64,000 nt of DNA from Pseudobacteroides cellulosolvens ATCC 35603 = DSM 2933 (GTDB taxonomy: Bacteria; Bacillota; Clostridia; Acetivibrionales; DSM-2933). Of this stretch, positions 38,601 to 46,304 are shown piece after piece. Numbering within the stretch: position 1 is the stretch's first letter; the number at the start of each line of letters is the position of its first letter. The notes below the pieces were generated by a model, which saw only the letters and a program-made list of their open reading frames with translations, was not told the origin of the DNA and searched no databases. The stretch is taken from positions 186,001 to 250,000 of the forward strand of contig NZ_LGTC01000001.1 in assembly GCF_001262605.1 (NCBI RefSeq), read 5' to 3'. A program made the position numbers and the translations under genes.

Positions 38601-38721
38601 ATGCGAATATAACGGCTCCAGGATTGGAAATGAAAAGGTAAAGGAATTCATTTTGAATTATTCAAGATTAGTTGAGATGATGGTCAGTCAAATGGAACAA
38701 ATTGCTTTTCAGCAGTTATAG
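32632..38721 (+). CDS. hybrid PKS-NRPS: KS-(no AT)-ACP-C-A(Gly)-PCP-half-C
   Basis: 2029 residues, GTG start with GGGGG upstream. Ketosynthase residues ~20-450 with Cys201 (DTACSSAL), EAHGTGT and NMGHLDNAAG. The usual KS-AT linker is followed directly by a post-AT linker ending near SLPSYCFERNRCW, with no AT domain between. Carrier Ser738 (LGGDS), condensation domain (HHIISDA at 924), intact adenylation domain (YTSGSTGKPKG at 1391) with pocket D-I-L-Q-M-G-M-V-W-K, close to known Gly codes (DILQLGLIWK), carrier Ser1780 (LGGNS), and a C-terminal ~200 residues resembling only the C-lobe of a condensation domain. No ketoreductase, so the polyketide unit would stay a beta-ketone. Adds C2 then Gly. 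Confidence 0.92.
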   Translation: MLDFSMFKLTEDYSGQDKIEIKEVSAKEIAIIGVALKFPGAENTDEFWKLLENAEDCIRSIPEKRRKDTDAFLKAVQMEQKNAEYFQCAYLDEIDKFDYSFFRISPREASLMSPNQRLFLETAWKSIEDAGYGGNKLRGTKTGVYVGFGSDSPYDYKNYVAQMEPSFASEAVTGNLSPVIASRISYLLDLRGPSMSIDTACSSALVAVHTACMALRNGECDMAIAGSIRVNFLPVKGQFDLGVNSSDGRARTFDESSDGTGSGEGVAAVMLKPLNKAFRDGDNIYAVIKGSAINQDGSSIGITAPNVLAQEDVIIAAWRDAGIEPDTVSYIEAHGTGTKLGDPIEIDGIRRAFARYTDKKQFCAIGSVKTNMGHLDNAAGMAGLLKAVEALRRKKIPPSLHFNKPNRRIPFEMSPVYVNDRLNEWETDGFPRRCGVSSFGFSGTNCHMILEEAPEPGKKTPQKSFDVHLWTLSAKSEEGLKALICQYKLNLDGDLDIDLADICFTANTGRGHYNYRLAVICRDLKELKNTVSRLDITNMDEALPTNVYFGEHRLVSQDKAKIKRVEITDSEIKQLNEKASRKIKELKKGTFESCCILDEISRLYIAGADIDWEEMYRNMEVKRVSLPSYCFERNRCWVGVPDKCSNRGSGNIKDLLGFEDIPHNLKNEIEEQIKKWKMQLAVSLPSDSIMLPKIVEIKGRDTEIYTDSEKRIAEIWGEVLGFQELNIHDNFYELGGDSILAAKIVNRINSRIGTEISVADLLISQTVAELAVNLDIKHTAQDNGNQLYSIADKRDFKEYFAISPSQKRIYILQKMDEGSTIYNLPVFLSIEGNMDIECLETAIRELVGRHESLRTFFELKEGNIYQKVSTTVEVQVEWPPFDGKNLNDTLQKFIRPFDLSKAPLFRVGIIRLSEKEYIFMFDMHHIISDATSLDILVSELIRLYKGYILPELKIQYKDFAEWQLQFIDSGTVQKQKEYWLNLYRGDLPVLTIPTDFLRPAVQTFEGDKLHLTVSKELGADIIKYASANGVTLFMLLLAAYSILLSRYSGQEDIIVGTPVAGRNKADVENIIGVFLNTLAVRNYPCGEKTFEEFLVEVRDNTLKAFANQDYPFEELVESVAAKRDLSRNPLFDTMLILQNTGKIKFDIDGLKVKAYEHTHMVSKFDITVEAIEIHGSIRFSVEYNTRLFKKDTIQRFLDHYVNILKEVVMNPGLKLCEIEMLCSEEKNQILFEFNDTKRHYPKNTTIDKLFTEQVNRTPESIALVFGKKKMTYREMEDRANSLARTLRERGIGRDDIVGIMAERSLTMMIGIFGVLKAGGAYLPIDPQYPKERIGYMLEDSNAKMLLTMGHLMEQVQFKGLMLDLESEDVYSPDRSAIQAENTSEDLAYVIYTSGSTGKPKGVMIEHREVLNFIYGVAEKIEFSSDKTILALTTISFDIFVLETLLPLTRGLKVVIADENQQRNSALLNDLIESKNVDMLQITPSRLQLLMTGGVELTCFQSLKEIMVGGEPFPKKLLGDLRKMTNANIYNMYGPTETTVWSTIKKFELEEDINIGKPIANTQVYILDKYLRQQPVGVAGELFIAGYGLARGYLNRMDLTKEKFVCNPFDEGRRMYRTGDLARWLSDGNIECMGRNDHQVKVRGYRIELGEIEEVLLRYPGIEGCTVEVRESSEGNNILVGYYISQGNIPVSKLMNYLAMELPDYMVPGIYVHMDKFPMTPNGKVDRKALPEPDASRPELETQFVAAGTETEKVLSDIWREVLKKDLVGVRDNFFELGGNSLLLVQMNAAINERYPGKVDVADIFSHPTIEKLAQMIEKEKAFDINCLNLGFMPFPPEFFSERKGIGEESVLRFKIEEPVYRAMETVTAKRELEFEDILLGAYIYLLSEVSGEQLVHVNTVCDNKGYLNTITVNMNDARNLWTFFQDVHSHIEELRHKVGFTVEEVTRVQVDRKENSIIPLFITKYNNSGSMDNFDMVLKMDSGSGAIDIVCEYNGSRIGNEKVKEFILNYSRLVEMMVSQMEQIAFQQL

Positions 38722-38745
38722 AAAACAAAGCAGGAGGAAAAACAG

Positions 38746-39867
38746 ATGGCATCTTTATATTGTAAAAAGTGCATTATGAAAAGTGAAAATTCGGGTATAA
38801 CATTCAACGAAGAGGGGATTTGCAATATTTGCACCGGAAATACCATGTCAAACCCTGTGAGCCATTACAGGAAAGCCATGAAGGACTATATGGAATTCGA
38901 TATCAATTCAAAGAAAAATAAAGGTAAATACTTTTTTGATTGCATGCTGATGTTAAGTGGAGGCAAAGACAGCACATATATGCTGTACAACCTGATAACA
39001 AAAAGGAAGCTTAAGACTTTAGCCTTTACAGTAAACCATCCTTTCGAGAGCAGAAATGCTATCGGTAATATTCAACGGGCAGTAAAAAGACTGGATATTG
39101 AACACATCAATTATACTCCGAAAATTGGTCCATACAGGAAACTCATGAAGCATGTCTTTACGACAAATTACCGAGAGACTTCACTTAATATTGAACGGGC
39201 GGAAAAAATCCCATGTATAATCTGTACTCAGTTTATGCAGTTGCTTTCGTTTCTGGTAGCTTTTAAGATGAGAATACCATATATACTTTACTGTGCAGAT
39301 CCCATGCAAGCTGCGGCCATATTTACCGATGTGGAGGAAATCACTAATAACATGATAAAATTTTGCGGTAGTGAGCTGCTAGGTGAACTTTTAGGGGATG
39401 ATATTGAAATCTTATTGAATTTGAATAAAGAAGAATTCAAGCCCAAATTTGTACTTCCATATGTTGCTGACAACAATTATGACATAGAAAGGATTATTTC
39501 AGAATTAAAAGAGCTGGGGCTTTACAAGAAAAACCCTACTGAGACACATTGTTCATTATATTCCTTATTAAGCTATTATTCATTTTCCAACTTCGATAAT
39601 CATTTCTATGCTGCAGAAGTCTCTTCAAATGTCCGGTCAGGAAATCTGGACAGGGAGAAAACCATTGAATTTATGGAAAAATACAAGGATATACTGTTGA
39701 ATATCGCTGTAAAAAAGGAGATTAGCGATAAGGAAAAGGAGTATGTGAGAGAGACGCTAAAAAGCTGCTATCCTGATGCGGATACCCGTTTGGAATGGGA
39801 GTATGACAATATTTTGTCTTTTAGAAAAACTGCAGAGGATCTTGGGGTTGAGTTTTATGAGATATAG
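38746..39867 (+). CDS. stand-alone PP-loop ATP pyrophosphatase, N-acetyl sugar amidotransferase (WbpG/PseA)-like
   Basis: 373 residues, AGGAGG start. The N-terminus YCKKCIMKS then GITFNEEGICNIC is the zinc-knuckle signature of the WbpG/PseA-like group. The ATP site is intact, LSGGKDSTYML near residue 72, and a CIIC pair lies near 139. These enzymes adenylate a carbonyl oxygen and replace it with N or S from a partner. No glutaminase partner is in the operon. In this NRPS/PKS setting, amidine or thioamide formation is more plausible than sugar modification. AANH/PP-loop proteins have been implicated in thioamide formation in closthioamide biosynthesis. It is related to the PP-loop insert of the second NRPS, which has lost the Asp of SGGKDS. 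Confidence 0.85.
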   Translation: MASLYCKKCIMKSENSGITFNEEGICNICTGNTMSNPVSHYRKAMKDYMEFDINSKKNKGKYFFDCMLMLSGGKDSTYMLYNLITKRKLKTLAFTVNHPFESRNAIGNIQRAVKRLDIEHINYTPKIGPYRKLMKHVFTTNYRETSLNIERAEKIPCIICTQFMQLLSFLVAFKMRIPYILYCADPMQAAAIFTDVEEITNNMIKFCGSELLGELLGDDIEILLNLNKEEFKPKFVLPYVADNNYDIERIISELKELGLYKKNPTETHCSLYSLLSYYSFSNFDNHFYAAEVSSNVRSGNLDREKTIEFMEKYKDILLNIAVKKEISDKEKEYVRETLKSCYPDADTRLEWEYDNILSFRKTAEDLGVEFYEI

Positions 39868-39897
39868 TAACTATTTTTTGGGCTTTGGGGGGTATTT

Positions 39898-42800
39898 ATG
39901 GAAAATAAACTTTTGAATTTCAAAAGTATAAAAATAGGAGATATGGATAAAGACTATCTATCAAGAATAAATGACATATCTAAAAGAGATGTTGCGGTTA
40001 TTGGTGTTTCTGGCAGGTTCGGATGTACTAACAGTGTAGATGAGTTCTGGGAAGCATTAAAGACAGGTAAGGACTTAATAGGAGAATTTGGCGGCTTAAG
40101 GAAAGAAGACAGTGATGCCTATCTGAAATTCTGGATGCAAACGGGTTTGCTTGCTATGAACCCCCAATATAACGTGGGTGCATTTCTTGAGGAAATTGAT
40201 AAATTTGACTGCGGCTTCTTTAATATTTCTCCTAAAGAAGCTAATGGAATGGACCCGAATCAGAGGATATTTCTTGAAACAGCATGGGAAGCAATTGAAG
40301 ATGCGGGATATGGCGGTCAAAGAATTAAAGGTTCCAGAACAGGAGTTTATGTTGGTTTTAGCAATGATTCGGGAGATGAATACAAAAGATACATACAGAT
40401 GCTTGCACCTAACCAGACAGCTTTAAATGATCCGGGAAATATTAAATCAATCATCGGAAGCAGAATAGCATATTTGCTGGATCTTAAAGGACCCAGTATG
40501 ATGATCGACACAGCCTGCTCCTCGTCTTTAATTGCTGTACATCTGGCATGTCAGGGAATTAGAAATGGTGATTGTGATATGGCTATTGCCGGGGGGATAA
40601 AGGTGTTCATAACTCCGTTAAAAACAATACATGAAAATGACCGTATCGGAATTGAATCCTCTGATGGCAGGGCTAAAACCTTTGATGACAGTTCTGACGG
40701 CACTGGAGTTGGCGAAGGTGTTGGAGCGGTACTGTTAAAGCCCTTGAACAAAGCGGTAGAGGATGGCGATCATATATATGCAGTTGTTAAAGGAACAGCC
40801 ATCAATCAGGACGGGGCCTCAGTGGGGTTGACGGCTCCTAATGCGGCCGCTCAGGAAGATGTAATACTTAGAGCGTGGAAAGATTCAGGTATAGACCCCC
40901 AGACTATTTCCTATATTGAAGCTCATGGTACGGGGACTAAACTCGGGGATCCCATAGAAATTAAAGGTATAGAGAAAGCATTCAAGTGTTATACAGATAA
41001 AAGACAATTTTGTGCAATCACTTCTGTAAAGACCAATATCGGACACTTGGATAATGCAGCTGGAATTGCAGGATTCATCAAAGCAGTGATGGCATTAAAA
41101 CATGCACAGCTGCCTCCTTCTTTGCATTTTGCAAAGCCGAATAGAAAAATAAGTTTTGAGGATTCTTCGGTATATATTAATGATAGACTTGTTCAATGGG
41201 ACACTAAACCTTTTCCTAAAAGGTGTGGGATCAGTTCATTCGGTCTTAGCGGGACCAATTGTCATGTGGTTCTGGAAGAAGCACCTGAAATAAAAAACGA
41301 TACATGGTCCATTGAAAATAAGATTTATGTTTTGCTAATATCGGCAAAAAGTGAAACTTCATTAAAAGAGAGTATAAGAAGATATGCCGAACTGCTCAAG
41401 TCCGGGAAAAGCCCTGAGTTGGCAGAATTATGCTATACTGCCAATACAGGAAGGGGACATTATAGTTATAGGCTGGCAGTCATAACAAAGGACAAACTTG
41501 AATTACAGGAAAAGCTATATAAACTAAGTGATATGCACTCCGGTTCAAATGACGAAGGGGTTTATTACGGAATTCATAAGTTGGTTTCATCCCGAAGAGA
41601 AGTAAAGGAAGCTTATGAGTACACGGATGAGGAAATAAAAGAACTGAGTATTCTGGCAGAGAATATGGTTGAAACCTTTCTGAAAAGTGGAAAAACCAGC
41701 ATGGGAGCATTGGAAAAGGTTTGCAGCTTGTATGTTAAAGGTGCGGAAATAAATTGGCAGGATTTTTACCGTGACGAAAAGAGGAAAAAAGTCAGATTGC
41801 CTGTATATCCTTTTGAGAGAACGAGATGCTGGATTGACCTGCCCAAATCGGAAAACCTGATGCTTCCACACCACTTTCAGAACTTATATTATTCTGCTGT
41901 CTGGAGAAAACGCAAACCACAACAGGCAAAGAACGAAGCAAAGGAAGGAAGTACCATTGTTTTAAAGGGTGTGGGAGAAAAAATTGAGGAGATTGTAAAA
42001 AGATTGAGACAATGCAGGAAAGACATCATTGAAGTGAAACTTGGGGAAGGATTTCAAAGCCTTAATGACGGTAACTTTATCATTGACGGCAGCCTGGAGA
42101 GCTTTAAAAGGCTTCTGAGTAAACTTAAAGACAGGAATATATCTCAGGTAATCCATCTATGTACAGCACAAGGCTCTGTTGAAATAAAGGATGTTATTGA
42201 AATAGACGAAAGTCAGAAAAAAGGTGTTTACAATCTTCTGTATTTAAGTCAGGCGATTTCAAGCCGTGAAATAAAAGAACCTATAGACTTGGTCGTGATA
42301 TCGGAAAAGGTCTATGAAATTACCGGTATGGAGCAGATGATATACCCCCAAAATGCAACTTTATTCGGGTTGGGAAAAGTGGTAAGATTGGAAAATCCTA
42401 TGTTGAAATGCAGATGTATTGATATTGACAGAGAAACTGGGATTGATACAATTCTCATAGAAATCAATTATCCATCAGACGAGTATTTGACAGCCTACCG
42501 AAATGGAGATAGATACACACAGGAAATTGGACATGCAGATCTTTCACGTTTGGATGATGATGAAATTGAGGTTAAAAATGACGGCGTTTATATAATTACC
42601 GGGGGTACGGGAAGGTTAGGCTTGAAGATTGCCCAGTGGCTTGCTTCTCAAAATAAAGTCAACATAGCGTTATTGAATCGTACCCATTTCCCTGATAGAA
42701 ACGTATGGGAAAGAATCATAGTTGAGGGAAAAGACCCGGAATTATGTCAAAGGATAGAAGCAATACAAAAAATAGAAAGTACAGGCACAGCCATTACACT

Positions 42801-44700
42801 TTGCAGTACTGATGTCACTGAAATAACTGAGTTAAACAGTACATTGAGTAAATTGAGAGAATGCTATGGAAAAATTAACGGCATTATACACTGTGCAGGT
42901 ATCGGTGTGGGAAGTAAGGGCATTTTACTGAAGGATGAGCAAAGGGAAACATTTGAAAACATATTGGCTCCAAAAGTTTATGGAACATGGCTTCTTGAAA
43001 ACCTTACGAAAGATGACAATCCGGACTTTCTTATATTGTTCTCATCTGCTATTACAATAACAGGCGGAGTAGGGGCCGGCAGTTACACAACTGCCAATAC
43101 CTACTTGGATTCTTTTGTTTTAAAGGCAAAGAAATATTTTAAGAAGGTTCTTTCTATAAACTGGACTACATGGGAGAGTGTTTTAAGGTTTGCAGGAGTG
43201 AAAATCGACAAAGATAGACTAATATTCAAGATAATACCTGATGACACGGCGCTCAAGGCATTTGACATTGTGGTGCACAAGAAAATCAATAATGTTATTA
43301 TTGGAGAAATGAATATAGGTAGCTCGATTTTTGATATAAAACCATATATGCCATTTACACTGTCTCAAGATACCCAATCGGAAATAAAGCAAAACCGGAC
43401 ACAGATAAAGTTAGATTCTTTTTCAGATGCATTACCCGAGGTAACGCTTACGGGAAAGGCTGAAAATGAGAGCTACACTGAAATGGAAGACCGGATAGCA
43501 AGGGTCTGGGGAAAGGTACTTGGGATTGGAGAAATCAATATATATGATAGTTTCTTTGACCTGGGAGGGCACTCTGTTCTTGCGGTAAAACTGGAAGTTG
43601 AAATGGGAAAAGCAGGAATGCCTGTGGAAGGTGCTGACATTTACAAGTATCAAACAATAAAGGATATGGCATCTTATTTAGGCACAAAGGAAGCTTGCCC
43701 CAATGTACAAAAATGCATATTGGATAATATAGAGCCTTTTAATGAACTCTACTACAAGAGCTGTTTTTACAATGCACTTTTTCCAGTTGTTCGACATTTC
43801 AACAAAAGTCTAATACCTGTTTTGATAAATGATATGATTTTATATTGCATGAACAGGGATAAAGAGAATCCGGATATCGAATACAGAGCTGTTAAAAATG
43901 TTGAATCGGTTCTGGATGAACAAGGAATTACTGTTGTTAAAAAGCATCAAAGTTTGGATGTTATCGGCGATATCTGCAAATCGGTCTCTGGCGGAAGGCC
44001 TGTAATCTTATGGGTGGATTGCTTTTACGCATCCATTAGGCCAGATACATATGAAAAAGTTCATTGGGCTCATACATGGCTTGTTTATGGCTATGATGAT
44101 AACAAAAGGGAATTTCATATTTTAGAACACAAGCATCGTGATAGCCTGACTTATGAAAAGCGTGCTATTAGTTTTCAGGGTGTTGTGGATTCCTATAATG
44201 GGTTTATCAATTTCTTCCAGCCAGACAAAAACACGTCAACCTATTATGAATTCTATCCGGACTCAACAAGCAGTGAAGACGATTTGGGAATATACTTGCG
44301 TATTTTTAAAAAGAATATGTTGGATTATAAAAAGACAATTGCTGAGGGCTTGCAGGAGTTTGCATCTTTTATTGATTTTTTCAAACTAACCGTGGCCGAC
44401 AGGGAAATACTTGCAAAATACAGCATTGAAGATTGTATTCAAGGTATTAACAATATTATTAATGCTAAATTAGTAGAAAGATTTAGAGCTGAAAGATTGA
44501 TAAGTGATAATTCCGGAATCCTTGAAATACTGGACAAAATCATAAATTATTGGAATTCTGTCCGAAGTGTGTTGGCCAAGGTTTTATATTCAAATACTTA
44601 CAAGGATGATGATTTTGATTATATATGTGATCAACTTGAATTGATTTTAAGAGATGAATTAAATCTTCAGAAGATACTTGTTACAAGTATTTCTTATTAA
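39898..44700 (+). CDS. trans-AT PKS: KS-KR-ACP fused to a BtrH-like acyltransferase domain
   Basis: 1600 residues, GGGGGG before the ATG. Ketosynthase (~30-460) with Cys207, His343 (EAHGTGT) and His383 (NIGHLDNAAG). No AT. Ketoreductase (~890-1130) with NADPH loop GGTGRLG at 902 and catalytic Tyr1063 (GSYTTANTY). Carrier Ser1226 (LGGHS). The C-terminal ~330 residues match the BtrH N-terminal, papain/C39-like fold: KSCFYNALF with Cys1289, HWAHTWLVYGYDD with His1392, and a following Asp. BtrH transfers an acyl chain from an ACP in butirosin synthesis. Here the fused copy takes the place where a thioesterase would sit and is the likely chain-releasing or acyl-transferring domain. It is the last assembly-line module. 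Confidence 0.88.
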   Translation: MENKLLNFKSIKIGDMDKDYLSRINDISKRDVAVIGVSGRFGCTNSVDEFWEALKTGKDLIGEFGGLRKEDSDAYLKFWMQTGLLAMNPQYNVGAFLEEIDKFDCGFFNISPKEANGMDPNQRIFLETAWEAIEDAGYGGQRIKGSRTGVYVGFSNDSGDEYKRYIQMLAPNQTALNDPGNIKSIIGSRIAYLLDLKGPSMMIDTACSSSLIAVHLACQGIRNGDCDMAIAGGIKVFITPLKTIHENDRIGIESSDGRAKTFDDSSDGTGVGEGVGAVLLKPLNKAVEDGDHIYAVVKGTAINQDGASVGLTAPNAAAQEDVILRAWKDSGIDPQTISYIEAHGTGTKLGDPIEIKGIEKAFKCYTDKRQFCAITSVKTNIGHLDNAAGIAGFIKAVMALKHAQLPPSLHFAKPNRKISFEDSSVYINDRLVQWDTKPFPKRCGISSFGLSGTNCHVVLEEAPEIKNDTWSIENKIYVLLISAKSETSLKESIRRYAELLKSGKSPELAELCYTANTGRGHYSYRLAVITKDKLELQEKLYKLSDMHSGSNDEGVYYGIHKLVSSRREVKEAYEYTDEEIKELSILAENMVETFLKSGKTSMGALEKVCSLYVKGAEINWQDFYRDEKRKKVRLPVYPFERTRCWIDLPKSENLMLPHHFQNLYYSAVWRKRKPQQAKNEAKEGSTIVLKGVGEKIEEIVKRLRQCRKDIIEVKLGEGFQSLNDGNFIIDGSLESFKRLLSKLKDRNISQVIHLCTAQGSVEIKDVIEIDESQKKGVYNLLYLSQAISSREIKEPIDLVVISEKVYEITGMEQMIYPQNATLFGLGKVVRLENPMLKCRCIDIDRETGIDTILIEINYPSDEYLTAYRNGDRYTQEIGHADLSRLDDDEIEVKNDGVYIITGGTGRLGLKIAQWLASQNKVNIALLNRTHFPDRNVWERIIVEGKDPELCQRIEAIQKIESTGTAITLCSTDVTEITELNSTLSKLRECYGKINGIIHCAGIGVGSKGILLKDEQRETFENILAPKVYGTWLLENLTKDDNPDFLILFSSAITITGGVGAGSYTTANTYLDSFVLKAKKYFKKVLSINWTTWESVLRFAGVKIDKDRLIFKIIPDDTALKAFDIVVHKKINNVIIGEMNIGSSIFDIKPYMPFTLSQDTQSEIKQNRTQIKLDSFSDALPEVTLTGKAENESYTEMEDRIARVWGKVLGIGEINIYDSFFDLGGHSVLAVKLEVEMGKAGMPVEGADIYKYQTIKDMASYLGTKEACPNVQKCILDNIEPFNELYYKSCFYNALFPVVRHFNKSLIPVLINDMILYCMNRDKENPDIEYRAVKNVESVLDEQGITVVKKHQSLDVIGDICKSVSGGRPVILWVDCFYASIRPDTYEKVHWAHTWLVYGYDDNKREFHILEHKHRDSLTYEKRAISFQGVVDSYNGFINFFQPDKNTSTYYEFYPDSTSSEDDLGIYLRIFKKNMLDYKKTIAEGLQEFASFIDFFKLTVADREILAKYSIEDCIQGINNIINAKLVERFRAERLISDNSGILEILDKIINYWNSVRSVLAKVLYSNTYKDDDFDYICDQLELILRDELNLQKILVTSISY

Positions 44701-44719
44701 AATTCCAGGAGGGATATAA

Positions 44720-44974
44720 ATGTATAGTGATATTGAAGCAAGGGTAAGGAATATTTTAAAAGAGGAATTGAGTCAGTTAGCTTCGAGTGAAGCTATTGGC
44801 CCGGAAGAGGATATTTCTGTTCTAGGAATTACCTCTGTAAGTTATATAAAGTTACTGGTTCTTATCGAAGCTGAATTTGGGTTTGAGATTAATAATGAAG
44901 ATTTGTCTTATGAAAATTTCAATACCATTCAAAAAATAGTTGTATACATCGAAAAGCGGTTGAAAGTTGCTTGA
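44720..44974 (+). CDS. free-standing acyl carrier protein
   Basis: 84 residues, AGGAGGG start. Four-helix carrier pattern with LGITSVSYIKL; the Ser in ITS is the expected phosphopantetheine site (about residue 39), followed by EAEFGFEINNEDL. It sits between two genes with BtrH-like domains. In butirosin the BtrH acyltransferase takes its substrate from a free ACP (BtrI), so the same pairing may hold here. Confidence 0.85.
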   Translation: MYSDIEARVRNILKEELSQLASSEAIGPEEDISVLGITSVSYIKLLVLIEAEFGFEINNEDLSYENFNTIQKIVVYIEKRLKVA

Positions 44975-45039
44975 AATCCAGAAATAAAACCGGTGATGGT
45001 TTTGTTTTCAACTATTTGAATTTAGGGGGATAAATTCCT

Positions 45040-46161
45040 ATGCATGATGGTTTTGAAATAAATGAATTTAGTCAGAATAAAAAAAATGAATTAAAAGTAA
45101 AGTTACATAATGAGATTACAACTTATTTATATCGTTCATTACCTATAGCAATTATTCTTTCCGAAAGCAGGTTACTTCCATGGTTTAACCAACATTACAT
45201 ACAAATCTGTTCTCAAATAAATCGAAACGGGTATATTATGGTGGATTATATGGAGCTTGGCTTAAATTTTGACGATATACTTGAGCATTCGTATATAGGC
45301 TATGATGCAATGGATCATACAGTGAATATAATCGATTTTGTAAGGGAACAGATAGAACATGGTTATTATGTTATTGCTTGCCTAGATGAATTTTATCTTA
45401 GCGAAAAAGAGTTTTATAACAAGAGGCATTTTGTGCATGAATCCCTTATATATGGTTATGACAATGTAAATAAGAAGTTTATGGGGATTGGATTTAACCG
45501 TTCTCATTCTTTCAGTAAGCTTAATTTTGACTATGATATGTTTTATAATGCATTTGAAAGTGGAAGAGGGTGCTATATGGAGACAGCTCCCTATGCAACA
45601 GACCAGGCTTTACAGCTTATACATATTAAGCCTTCAGGACTTAAATGTCGGTTTGATTTGAGTAATTTTCTGAAAGAAATCAAAAGTTTGATTGACTCAA
45701 CCGGAAATATTAAAAGGGTAAATTATATTTCACCCCCGAACCATGAAAAAGATCAGTGGGATAACAATAATGCTTTTGTTTTAAAAAACCGGGTCATATA
45801 CGGAATAGATACCTACGATGTAATTATAGGCGGTCTTGATTGCATACTTGAAGGTAAACAAGTTATGGATTATAGGGCATTTCACTTATTATTTGAGCAT
45901 TCTAGTGGGATTTCCAAAAGGCTTGAGTATATCAGGTCAAATTTTAAGAAAGCAAATAATATTGAGAGTAGTTGTAGAATGTATGACTATGAGGTGAAAA
46001 AACTGGATTCGCTAAGGCTGGATGCACTAAAAACCCCCTATATTTCACAACCTAAATTAGAAAAGACTATTATTGATATGAAAAATTCGTTATACTCAGT
46101 TAAAGAAAATTCAAAAGTTATTTTATCAGAAGTATATGAATATTTATTGCGTATTTTGTAA
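45040..46161 (+). CDS. BtrH-like (papain/C39-fold) protein lacking an obvious catalytic cysteine
   Basis: 373 residues, GGGGGAT start. The best landmark is HFVHESLIYGYDNVNKKFMGIG, which aligns with HWAHTWLVYGYDDNKREFHILE of the preceding PKS protein (His, Leu, Tyr-Gly-Tyr-Asp). Where the fused domain has KSCFYNALF, this one has RSLPIAIIL, with no cysteine. It may be a non-catalytic partner, use other residues, or bind the free ACP. Such BtrH-N proteins are found near NRPS clusters in Firmicutes. It ends the operon. Confidence 0.7.
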   Translation: MHDGFEINEFSQNKKNELKVKLHNEITTYLYRSLPIAIILSESRLLPWFNQHYIQICSQINRNGYIMVDYMELGLNFDDILEHSYIGYDAMDHTVNIIDFVREQIEHGYYVIACLDEFYLSEKEFYNKRHFVHESLIYGYDNVNKKFMGIGFNRSHSFSKLNFDYDMFYNAFESGRGCYMETAPYATDQALQLIHIKPSGLKCRFDLSNFLKEIKSLIDSTGNIKRVNYISPPNHEKDQWDNNNAFVLKNRVIYGIDTYDVIIGGLDCILEGKQVMDYRAFHLLFEHSSGISKRLEYIRSNFKKANNIESSCRMYDYEVKKLDSLRLDALKTPYISQPKLEKTIIDMKNSLYSVKENSKVILSEVYEYLLRIL

Positions 46162-46225
46162 TGACATCGAATAGTTGGACAAAACCGGAAAGACTCGAAA
46201 ACCCGCAGCATATAATAAAACTCAG

Positions 46226-46299
46226 ACTTGTGGACACAATGTCCACAAGTCAAAAAACCACTGAAATCTGTTAAATTTCAATGGTTTCAAGTTATTTTC
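46226..46299 (+). terminator. two hairpins closing the biosynthetic operon
   Basis: ACTTGTGGACA-CAA-TGTCCACAAGT (46226-46250) is a perfect 11-bp stem without a T-run. A second stem, CCACTGAAAT/ATTTCAATGG (one G-U pair, from 46258), runs into T-rich sequence. Together they probably end transcription after the last BtrH-like gene. Confidence 0.6.
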
Positions 46300-46304
46300 T
46301 ATAA

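Noticed and set aside
16283..38721. Long near-identical stretches between A domains, considered as a recent duplication or assembly artefact
   Set aside because: Similarity is limited to the conserved core motifs (YTSGSTGKPKG, YGPTE, RGYRIELGE); the specificity residues and surrounding DNA differ.
16255..46160. Many minus-strand ORFs of 60-145 codons inside the NRPS/PKS genes
   Set aside because: They lie wholly within long plus-strand genes with clear domain motifs, have no ribosome binding sites and resemble no protein.
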